Shown here one piece after another: positions 40,804 through 47,153 of a stretch of 47,153 nucleotides of DNA. A program made the translations under genes and the position numbers. The DNA comes from a virus: positions 1-47,153 of IMG/VR virus record IMGVR_UViG_3300035698_014502. One strand, given 5' to 3'. Position 1 is the stretch's first letter. Each line of letters begins with the position of its first letter. The notes beneath the pieces were generated by a model. The model was not told the DNA's origin. It was given only the letters and a program-made list of their open reading frames with translations, and made no database searches.

Positions 40804-43414
40804 GGCAGAGAATAGGCGGAAAGCGCGGAAACTTGATACGTCATTCGATGAGGATGATTTCTTCGGTGGGGTAGATAAGGATGCTGATGAGGCAATCAAA
40901 TTAGCGTCATTGCAGAATGTACCAAAACCCGTACCAAAACAGGAGAAAGTTCCAGAACGTCCGTTTCAACTCGGCACAATAAAACACTATAATTATGATA
41001 TAAATGATGGTGAGAAACCGATCACCGGCGTGTCTGATCAAACGTGCCGGATTACGCTCTTATCTGACCCTGTGTTGGATAAGAACGAACAAACACCAGA
41101 GCATTACGATGTTCTCGGTGTATCACAGAGAAGGGGGGGCGTAAAAAACGCGCTGCCCGACGCGTCTGCCTCTCCTTCTTTCTCACCGATTGACCGCACA
41201 TTACCGCAACAGGGTGATGGTGAGTTAATGCAGCATGAAGTTGTGGTTGATAAAAATGGTCAACCACGACAGGCGGGCGCAACTACACCGGAGGGTGAGT
41301 ATATTAAGAGGTATAAAAAACGAGCAGAAGAGAGTCTGTTTGTATTCATTAAGGGTATATTGGGACGATTCTTCCTAACCCCTCATTTCCATCGGGATAT
41401 TTGTCACTTTATTCAAAAATGCCCACCGGCTCGGAAATTAGTATTAATGCCACGTGAACATGCGAAGACTTGTATTGTTGCGGGTGGGTTACCGCCGCAT
41501 ATTTTAATCCAACCGAAAGATAGTAATATTTATTTCCCTGGACTTGAAGGGAGTGAGTGTCGGATATTATTAGCGGGTGAAACGGCAAATATGGCACAGA
41601 AGAATCTCCGTGTAATTAAAGATGTGTTTATGAGTAATAGATTATTTCGTGCCTTCTGGCCTCACCGGGTATGGCAGAATGAACACGATAGCGGTCAATG
41701 GAATAATGACGGGATTATTATACCACGGGATGTTGAGTGGCCTGATCCTACTATACGTGCGGTTGGTGTCGGGGGTGCGATAACAGGTGCAAGACCGAAT
41801 GTAATGATAAAAGATGACCTTGTGACGTTTGATGCTGCAAATAGTGATACGGTTATGTCGGAGGCGGTTGAATGGCATAAGGCAAGTAGGGCGTTGCTTG
41901 ATAAATATGAGGTTGAGAACGGGTTGCAGAGTCTGGAATTTATTATCGGCTGTCTTGTTGGGGACTCTATGATTACTTTGAGTAGTGGTCATAGAATACC
42001 AATAAAAGATGTAACAGTTGGAGATAAAGTTTGGGCATCTGATATAGACGGTAGTTTTATTAAAAGAGAAGTTGAAGCAGTTATTTCTCAAGGTTTTTCA
42101 GAAACTTGGACACTTAAAACAACAGCACATAAAATACGTGGGACAGGTAATCACCCTTTTTTAACTTCTTGCAGTAAAAATAAATTGAAATGGAAAAGAT
42201 TAGATGAATTAAGGGAAGGTGATTATGTAATTTCCCATAAAAACATACCAACTTGGCATGATGATATGGATGATGAGTACCTTTGGTTGCTTGGTTTTAT
42301 GTTTGGTGATGGTTGGGCAAACTATAAAGGAGGTAGAGGATATGTTTGTTTTTCTGCGGGTGTTGTTAAAAGTTTAAATGAACGGGTATTAAAGGCGTGG
42401 AAAAGGTATTTACCTTGTAATAAAATTTATATGACTAAAGGTGGATATTATCGTATGGATTGTAAAGCTGCTGCAGTGCAACTTATGGAAGCAGGTTTAG
42501 TAGGTACAGCAAAAACTAAAAGAATCTTTAATTGGGTTTATTGGATGGAGCCAAAGAAAAAAGAGGCTTTTTTACAGGGGTTTTGTGACGCAGATGGTGG
42601 TTGGCAAAGTGGAAAAATTTGGAATGTTGAAATAAATAATAAAAATTTACTTAAAGATTTGAGACATTTAGCTGATTGTTGTGGTGTTAGACACGGAATT
42701 TTAGGTTTTAGAGAACGAGTATTACAACCACCAAATTCACCCTATCCAGTGCGTTCACAGTATTGGAGAACATCTTTTAATTTTAGAACTGTCGGACGGA
42801 AAGAGTGTTTAGGTTCAGTTAATTTATACGGAGGGAAAAACATAGGAAGGGATACGAAATTTGATGATAATTTACGTTTTGAACGTGTTATTTCGGTTAA
42901 AAGAAATCAAATAGCAGAAGAAGTGTGGGATTTAACAATTAAAGATACACCAGCATTTTTTGCAAACGGTCTTGCTGTGCATAATACTCGCTGGTCCGTA
43001 TATGATTTATACAGTGATATTATTGATAATGATCCATCTGTTGAGGTTAATGATAAGAAATTTCACCAAATTATCAGGGATGGGAATATATTGTGGCCTG
43101 AGAAGTATACTGAAGCGGATATTGAGCAATTACGGACTGAGCATGGCTCAAACTTCTACCTTCTGTATCTAAATAGTGCAGCCGATCCCTCATTGACTGA
43201 CTTTGACATGGAATTGGTAAGAGATTTTGAGATAATTAATGGGGAGATTTGTTTTGAGGAAGATGAGAGGGATATGGTGTTGATGGAGAGGAATAAGCGG
43301 AAATCGAGCAATATAAAACCACCTGCGACTGTGAAAAGGGGGGAGAGATTTAGTGCTGCTACCATGAAAAGGTTAATTGATGGTGGCGGGGGGATGCGTC
43401 TTAGGGCGGGTTGA
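40772..43414 (+). CDS. terL: Terminase large subunit, ATPase part, with intein
   Basis: Start ATG 40772 follows GAGGGTG; an in-frame GTG at 40757 is possible. After a ~190-residue N-terminal extension come the deviant Walker A LVLMPREHAKTCIVAG (about residue 225), a strand pair around ITGARPNVMIKDDLV (Walker B, about 345) and the coupling motif FIIG/TRWSVYDLY, into which a 345-aa intein is inserted. The frame then ends at GGGGMRLRAG without the nuclease domain, which is found at 44191-44832 in another frame. The motor therefore needs either two chains or RNA-level joining. Packages DNA at the portal. Confidence 0.85.
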   Translation: MGKQKRLKSIRAENRRKARKLDTSFDEDDFFGGVDKDADEAIKLASLQNVPKPVPKQEKVPERPFQLGTIKHYNYDINDGEKPITGVSDQTCRITLLSDPVLDKNEQTPEHYDVLGVSQRRGGVKNALPDASASPSFSPIDRTLPQQGDGELMQHEVVVDKNGQPRQAGATTPEGEYIKRYKKRAEESLFVFIKGILGRFFLTPHFHRDICHFIQKCPPARKLVLMPREHAKTCIVAGGLPPHILIQPKDSNIYFPGLEGSECRILLAGETANMAQKNLRVIKDVFMSNRLFRAFWPHRVWQNEHDSGQWNNDGIIIPRDVEWPDPTIRAVGVGGAITGARPNVMIKDDLVTFDAANSDTVMSEAVEWHKASRALLDKYEVENGLQSLEFIIGCLVGDSMITLSSGHRIPIKDVTVGDKVWASDIDGSFIKREVEAVISQGFSETWTLKTTAHKIRGTGNHPFLTSCSKNKLKWKRLDELREGDYVISHKNIPTWHDDMDDEYLWLLGFMFGDGWANYKGGRGYVCFSAGVVKSLNERVLKAWKRYLPCNKIYMTKGGYYRMDCKAAAVQLMEAGLVGTAKTKRIFNWVYWMEPKKKEAFLQGFCDADGGWQSGKIWNVEINNKNLLKDLRHLADCCGVRHGILGFRERVLQPPNSPYPVRSQYWRTSFNFRTVGRKECLGSVNLYGGKNIGRDTKFDDNLRFERVISVKRNQIAEEVWDLTIKDTPAFFANGLAVHNTRWSVYDLYSDIIDNDPSVEVNDKKFHQIIRDGNILWPEKYTEADIEQLRTEHGSNFYLLYLNSAADPSLTDFDMELVRDFEIINGEICFEEDERDMVLMERNKRKSSNIKPPATVKRGERFSAATMKRLIDGGGGMRLRAG
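41951..42985 (+). mobile_element. LAGLIDADG homing intein in terL
   Basis: 345 aa from Cys (CLVGDSMI, block A) through block B GTGNHPFL, two dodecapeptide motifs LGFMFGDGW and LQGFCDADGGW with both catalytic Asp residues, block F VWDLTIKDTPAFFANG and terminal HN followed by Thr (C-extein +1). Removing it joins EFIIG to TRWSVYDL, restoring a terminase motif. Splicing residues and both endonuclease Asp residues look intact, so the element may be active. Confidence 0.9.
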
Positions 43415-43445
43415 TTAACGTAACGTAAAAGAAGGGGGATAAAAA

Positions 43446-43814
43446 ATGGACATTAAGGGTTTAAATGTTTCATTAAAACATTGGCAAAAACGGCTTGGGC
43501 TTAGTCAATGGGAAATTAATATTAAATTTAATGACGCGCGGGATAATGGGTATAATGAAGCAAAAACGATGATTTATAAGAACCAAGAACGTGCTGTTAT
43601 GCGATTAATACGACCAGAGGATCAACGAAAAACAGAAAGATTTAATGATGATATGGAATTAGATTTAATACATGAATTAATACATATCAGATTATGGGCA
43701 ATTGATCCTGAAGACCCTGACGATAATACAGCTATATTAAGGGAACAGGCAATTGAATGGATTGCAAGAGCGTTAATAATAGCAGATAGAGGGGAGGATG
43801 AAAAATGGGAATAA
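43446..43814 (+). CDS. HExxH zinc-metalloprotease-like protein, 122 aa
   Basis: LDLIHELIHIRLWAID (about residues 75-90) is a HExxH zinc motif with a hydrophobic flank, as in SprT-like or minimal gluzincin phage proteins. The rest is small and helical. GGGGGATAAAA precedes ATG 43446. It sits in the gap between the two terminase parts. Substrate unknown. Confidence 0.6.
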   Translation: MDIKGLNVSLKHWQKRLGLSQWEINIKFNDARDNGYNEAKTMIYKNQERAVMRLIRPEDQRKTERFNDDMELDLIHELIHIRLWAIDPEDPDDNTAILREQAIEWIARALIIADRGEDEKWE

Positions 43815-44002
43815 TAATGAATTTCTGGAAAAAACACTGCGATAGACTAATATTCATGTTACTTGCTTTAATGTTTGCATTTCTGTTATACTATTTAAAG
43901 ATGGCAGAGGAAGCAAAAGTAATATTCATTGGTTTAGCGATGTTATGTTATAATAAGTCAAGGGGATCGAACGATAACGGGAGTAATGGTAATGAAAAAT
44001 AA
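43805..44002 (+). CDS. Small membrane protein, 65 aa (holin-like)
   Basis: One long or two short TM helices (LIFMLLALMFAFLLYYL; VIFIGLAMLCY) and a polar Asn/Gly/Ser tail. GGGGAGGATGAAAA site; overlaps the protease-like gene by 10 bp. Holin is a reasonable guess by size and topology only. Confidence 0.55.
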   Translation: MGIIMNFWKKHCDRLIFMLLALMFAFLLYYLKMAEEAKVIFIGLAMLCYNKSRGSNDNGSNGNEK

Positions 44003-44189
44003 TGTTAATCACGTTGAAATTTTTGAAAAATGTTATCGAATATTTAGAAATGGTCATATTTATAGTAATATATCAAAGAAGTTTTTAAAATCAAAAATAA
44101 TGCAATATGGTTATGAATCCATTGGTTTGTATGTAAAATCTGGGAAATATAAATGGTATTTCATTCATCGTTTAGTTGGTGTCATGTAA
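43992..44189 (+). pseudogene. HNH-endonuclease N-terminal remnant, 65 aa
   Basis: The sequence (YRIFRNGHIYSNISKKFLK, then YESIGLYVKSGKYKWYFIHR, then LVGVM) matches the start of phage HNH/NUMOD4-type homing endonucleases, where the HRLVA motif leads into the HNH core. Here a stop follows immediately, so the catalytic HNH part is missing. The terminase nuclease frame resumes 1 nt after its stop. I read it as a decayed homing element that split terL. Confidence 0.6.
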
Positions 44190-44190
44190 T

Positions 44191-44832
44191 ATGAATAGTG
44201 TACCTTTAAATAAATTAGAATGTTTTGGATTTGCTGACCTTGCTGCAGGTCGTGCATCTCGCAATAAACGCCGCACCGCCCGACAATGTATTGTCATCGG
44301 AGCTCGCGACTGGCTCTCACGCTGGTTTTGGGTTTACGTATGGGCGGGACGGCTCACACCTACTGACTTTAAAAATAAAATACTCGATACACAGGAAGAA
44401 TATGCGCCACGGAGATTTGGGCTCGAAGCGAACGGTATGCAAGTGCTTTTTGGCTCGTTGGTGAGGGAAGAAGCGAAATTGCGTTTCGGTCGAATTAAGA
44501 TGCTCCCGATTTACCAACCGACAAAAGTGGAGAAGAATTACCGTATTCGTACAGGTGTTGAACCCATCATACTCCAAGGGAGATTCTTTCTACAGAAAAA
44601 AGAAATTGAAGCAAGGAGTGAGATTGCCGGATTCCCAACCGCAGCAACGAAGGATATAATTGATTCGATGGAAACATGTATGAATAGGGTTGCACCGAAG
44701 ATACCAGTTGCAAAGGCGAGGGATCGGGAATATGAGGAATATGCGCGTTATCTACGAGCAAGCAACATGCCGGTTTACTTAATAACACAGGAATTGGCAA
44801 AATATAAAAACGAAAATGCAATAACGCATTGA
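44191..44832 (+). CDS. Terminase large subunit, nuclease part, 213 aa
   Basis: RNase H-like terminase nuclease: first acidic motif ECFGFADLAAGR (Asp near residue 15), middle strand set RQCIVIGARDWLSRWFWVYV, second acidic motif RRFGLEANGMQ (Glu), third KDIIDSM (Asp). ATG 44191 lacks a good Shine-Dalgarno, unlike nearly all genes here, and a TTG at 44176 is the only alternative. That favours joining to the upstream part by RNA splicing, or weak independent expression. It supplies headful or site cutting of DNA. Confidence 0.8.
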   Translation: MNSVPLNKLECFGFADLAAGRASRNKRRTARQCIVIGARDWLSRWFWVYVWAGRLTPTDFKNKILDTQEEYAPRRFGLEANGMQVLFGSLVREEAKLRFGRIKMLPIYQPTKVEKNYRIRTGVEPIILQGRFFLQKKEIEARSEIAGFPTAATKDIIDSMETCMNRVAPKIPVAKARDREYEEYARYLRASNMPVYLITQELAKYKNENAITH

Positions 44833-44856
44833 TTATTTAATTTAATGGAGGATGTT

Positions 44857-45021
44857 ATGTCACAACCAGTAAGTAAAGTTAAGGTTAAAGAAACAAACAA
44901 TTACAAACAAGGTCGAAGTGGAAGTAAGGTTAAGACAATTCCGGGACCGGCAAAAGGAAAACGTGGGGTTGTTAACCCGACAAAAGGTGGCGGGATTTAC
45001 CGTAAGCCAAAATCTAATTAA
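44857..45021 (+). CDS. Small basic protein, 54 aa
   Basis: Read directly: ATG 44857 behind TGGAGGATGTT. Lys/Gly-rich (KVKVKETNNYKQGRSGSKVK), probably unstructured and nucleic-acid or capsid binding. Unrecognised. Confidence 0.5.
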   Translation: MSQPVSKVKVKETNNYKQGRSGSKVKTIPGPAKGKRGVVNPTKGGGIYRKPKSN

Positions 45022-45098
45022 CAAAATTAACCGATTGTCAATATAAATAAGGTGCGTGTACTATACGTGCGCGCATCTATTAATATAGGAGATATTGA

Positions 45099-45245
45099 AT
45101 GAAACCGAACAAACCCGCAAATAATGCAAATACCGGACCAGTTAGGAATAAAAAGAAACGCTCTCGTAAAACCAGACGAAATCCAATAAAGAATGGTGGC
45201 ATTTTCGGCAATCCACATAATTGTAATGTACCAAAGGGGAAATAA
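45099..45245 (+). CDS. Small Arg/Asn/Lys-rich protein, 48 aa
   Basis: ATG 45099 behind AGGAGATATTGA. Strongly basic (RNKKKRSRKTRRNP). Three nt before the next start. Possibly a DNA-condensing or virion protein. Confidence 0.5.
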   Translation: MKPNKPANNANTGPVRNKKKRSRKTRRNPIKNGGIFGNPHNCNVPKGK

Positions 45246-45248
45246 AAA

Positions 45249-45545
45249 ATGGCAAATGTATACGGACAAAATAATTGGAAACTTGATACCGCAGGTGTCA
45301 TTTATGCACTTGGTAATAAGATTAAAGTCCAGAAAATTGTCTGGATACCAAATGCTGCGGATAATGATCTCCATCTCGAAGACGGAAATGGTGAAGAAAT
45401 TTGGCGTGTTAGAGCAATCGCAGCTGGTGCGGCTTATGAATCTGTTGCACATGAAACACTCGATTTCGGTGATAAAGGTAAATGGTTTGATGGTTTTGAG
45501 GTTGCCGTTATTGATGGCGGTTTCGTGCAAGTTTATTTCGCATAG
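45249..45545 (+). CDS. Small beta-rich structural protein, 98 aa
   Basis: AAGGGGAAATAAAA site. Alternating strands (KVQKIVWIPNAADNDLHLED, GFEVAVIDGGFVQVYF) typical of small phage tail or decoration proteins. It precedes the fibre cluster by 11 nt. Confidence 0.5.
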   Translation: MANVYGQNNWKLDTAGVIYALGNKIKVQKIVWIPNAADNDLHLEDGNGEEIWRVRAIAAGAAYESVAHETLDFGDKGKWFDGFEVAVIDGGFVQVYFA

Positions 45546-45556
45546 GGGATTAAATA

Positions 45557-47153
45557 ATGTTTAAATTTATGTCTAAAATATGGTTGTTTTTTATTATCAT
45601 TCTATTCGCTGTACCAAATGTACAAGCAGATAAAATTGGTACTCTTTTAGAGGAAGCCGACGGTACACCTGCTGGTTATATTTATAAATTAAAAATGCCA
45701 AACGGCTCGCTTACAATTTCTGGTGGTGTTGGTACGTATGTAGCTGTTGGCGGTGGTGGGGGGGATTTGCTTGCTGATGGTTCAGTCCCGCTTAGTGCGA
45801 ATTGGGATTTAGGCGCATTTACACTCACAGCTACGCAATTTATCAGTGATATTGCTATTGGAACAGCCCCTTTTGTTGTTACAAGTACAACTGAAGTTGC
45901 GAATTTACTTGCAGCTACAGCAACCCTTGCAACTACCGTAACAGTTACAGATAATGAAGCTACAAACGAGAATAACCCTGTATGGTTTAGTGCAGGAGCA
46001 GCAGGAAGTGGCTCAGTTGGTGCAGAAGCGGACGGAGATTTTACTTATAATCCATCAACTGGAACTGTAGGGGCAACTCTTTTTTCTGGTTCAGGTGCAA
46101 GTTTAACTGCTTTGTCTGGGGCGAATATAACAGCAGATTCTTTATTAGAGCCTGCATTAAATACAACAAATGCGGCAGGAGCAGGAACAGATAATTATCT
46201 TTTATCTTATAATCATGCTGGAACAAATTACACTTGGGTTATAGCAGGTTCAGGGGCAGGAGATTTACTCGCTGATGGCACAGTCGAACTTACAGCCAAT
46301 TGGGATGCAGGACCTTTTACTTTTACAGGCACGCAATTTATATCCGATATAGCTATAGGCACAGCACCTTTTGTTGTGACTTCAACAACCAATGTGCCAA
46401 ATTTGAACGCATCCTCATTAGGAGGTGCAACTTTTGCTGCTCCTGGAGCGATTGGTGGGACTACACCAGCAGCAGGAACATTTACAGAGGTAAGTATTCC
46501 ACAATCAGCAACAGCAAGTTACTCAAGATTCTATGAAGGATCAGGGGATGGCGCTAATTATCATGATCTGCATGGACAAGCTTTTGCAGCAAACCGAGCA
46601 AGTTATCTCCCTGATTATGTAGTTGGATTTCTTCTCTCAACCAAGGTAGATGCAGGTGGAGACTTTGCGGATGATAGTATAGATTCTCAACATTATGTTG
46701 CAGCAAGTATTGATAATGAACATCTTGCAGACAGTGCCGTTGATACAGCAGAGATTGCAGCAGATGCAGTTGAAGGTACTAAGATTGCAGATGATCAAGT
46801 TGACTCTGAACATTATGTTGCAGGTTCAATAGATAATGAACACATGGCGGATAACGCTGTCGGAGTTGATGAACTTGCCACAGATTCAGTTACTATGGAT
46901 GCTATAGATGCAGACGGTAATTTCGCATCCCTCACAGGAGATTGGACAACAACTGGATATGTAAGTGGGCAAGCCAATGTTCAAACAGATGCTTCTGGTG
47001 CCATTACAATGACAGTAAATGCTGTGAATTATGGAACTGATACAGGTGATGCAGATATTCCAGATGGTGCTTGTGATGCAGCAGGAGACGTAGGGAATTA
47101 TGTAGTGCTAATTAGTTCAGCAGCAGATCAATATTCACTTACCTCAAACGATG
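45557..47153 (+). CDS. Fibre-like protein with signal peptide and repeats (N-terminal part; continues at base 1)
   Basis: The frame runs to the window end and continues at base 128, for 586 aa in total. Residues 1-24 are a Sec-type signal (WLFFIIILFAVPNVQA). Two ~49-residue copies follow (GDLLADGSVPLSANWD at ~70 and GDLLADGTVELTANWD at ~236, both leading to FISDIAIGTAPFVVTSTT). A repeat of DSxHYVAxSIDNEHxAD lies at about residues 375-440, typical of tail fibres in aquatic phages. GGGGATTAAATA site. A host-binding appendage is likely; the signal is unusual. Confidence 0.75.
   Translation, partial: MFKFMSKIWLFFIIILFAVPNVQADKIGTLLEEADGTPAGYIYKLKMPNGSLTISGGVGTYVAVGGGGGDLLADGSVPLSANWDLGAFTLTATQFISDIAIGTAPFVVTSTTEVANLLAATATLATTVTVTDNEATNENNPVWFSAGAAGSGSVGAEADGDFTYNPSTGTVGATLFSGSGASLTALSGANITADSLLEPALNTTNAAGAGTDNYLLSYNHAGTNYTWVIAGSGAGDLLADGTVELTANWDAGPFTFTGTQFISDIAIGTAPFVVTSTTNVPNLNASSLGGATFAAPGAIGGTTPAAGTFTEVSIPQSATASYSRFYEGSGDGANYHDLHGQAFAANRASYLPDYVVGFLLSTKVDAGGDFADDSIDSQHYVAASIDNEHLADSAVDTAEIAADAVEGTKIADDQVDSEHYVAGSIDNEHMADNAVGVDELATDSVTMDAIDADGNFASLTGDWTTTGYVSGQANVQTDASGAITMTVNAVNYGTDTGDADIPDGACDAAGDVGNYVVLISSAADQYSLTSND
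45764..45909 (+). repeat. Internal fibre-module repeat, copy 1
   Basis: Encodes GDLLADG to STTEVANLL and is homologous in frame to 46262-46407 at the same 146-nt length. The DNA has diverged mostly at third codon positions, so the duplication is old and under selection. Confidence 0.8.
46262..46407 (+). repeat. Internal fibre-module repeat, copy 2
   Basis: Second copy of the ~49-residue module, 498 nt after the first. Confidence 0.8.
47027..47153. repeat. Right copy of 127-bp terminal direct repeat
   Basis: Identical to bases 1-127. Joining the two copies closes a 47,026-bp circle and restores one 586-aa reading frame (45557 to 291). Confidence 0.95.

Noticed and set aside
43414-44191. Group I intron between the two terminase parts
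   Set aside because: I looked for the P/Q/R/S core sequences and saw none, and ribosome sites and ORFs fill the gap. A covariance-model search (Infernal/Rfam) would settle it.
1-47153. CRISPR array, tRNA genes, integrase, repressor, phage RNA polymerase
   Set aside because: No regularly spaced repeats, no cloverleaf with CCA-type ends, and no matching protein motifs were seen.

Overview
The window is one complete or nearly complete genome of a tailed phage, most likely a podovirus, assembled as a circle. The first 127 bases (1-127) are repeated exactly as the last 127 (47027-47153), and one fibre gene runs off the right end and continues in frame from base 1. The unique circle is therefore 47,026 bp, cut inside a CDS. 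There is no tape-measure gene, contractile sheath, integrase, repressor, RNA polymerase or recognisable tRNA. Portal, scaffold, Mu gpT-like major capsid protein, connectors, a nozzle-like protein and large internal proteins fit a short-tailed lytic phage. DNA is AT-rich. Nearly every gene has a clear AGGAG-type Shine-Dalgarno, which argues against hosts that do not use it (such as most Bacteroidetes). Sec signal peptides, a putative lipoprotein and small membrane proteins suggest a Gram-negative host, but this is inference.

Layout. (1) 40192-47153 and 1-22640, plus strand: late genes. Order: a TerS candidate, TerL (carrying an intein and split into two ORFs), small genes, four large fibre or beta-helix proteins with signal peptides interleaved with two small membrane proteins, then portal, scaffold, capsid, connectors, tail nozzle, a phospholipase-A2-like protein and ejection-type internal proteins. 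(2) 22641-38852, minus strand: early and middle genes. From the promoter-proximal end these are many tiny proteins (38852-35396), a Cas4-like PD-(D/E)XK nuclease, a circularly permuted Walker ATPase, zinc ribbons, a DUF669-like protein, a coiled-coil protein, a putative lysis group (lipoprotein, M15 peptidase, tiny membrane peptide), a PAPS-reductase-like enzyme, a family A DNA polymerase split in two by a DUF2493/SLOG gene, a DUF3987-like helicase/ATPase, more zinc ribbons and a SASA-type esterase. (3) 38853-40191: a 1.3-kb intergenic control region between the divergent arms, with an AT tract, an 18-bp direct repeat, a perfect 14-bp inverted repeat flanking C-rich DNA, and a promoter facing the terminase genes. 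The two arms converge with no gap at 22640/22641.

The most unusual theme is rearranged core enzymes. DNA polymerase is cut between the conserved NLQN-type motif and the IRxxF motif, with a SLOG gene in the gap. TerL has an intein at its IGT-RW motif, and its nuclease domain lies about 780 bp downstream in another frame behind an HNH-like remnant. The Sak4/AAA_24-like ATPase has its Walker A motif at the C-terminus, after Walker B, which is a circular permutation. These read as the marks of past homing-element traffic plus one genuine permutation.
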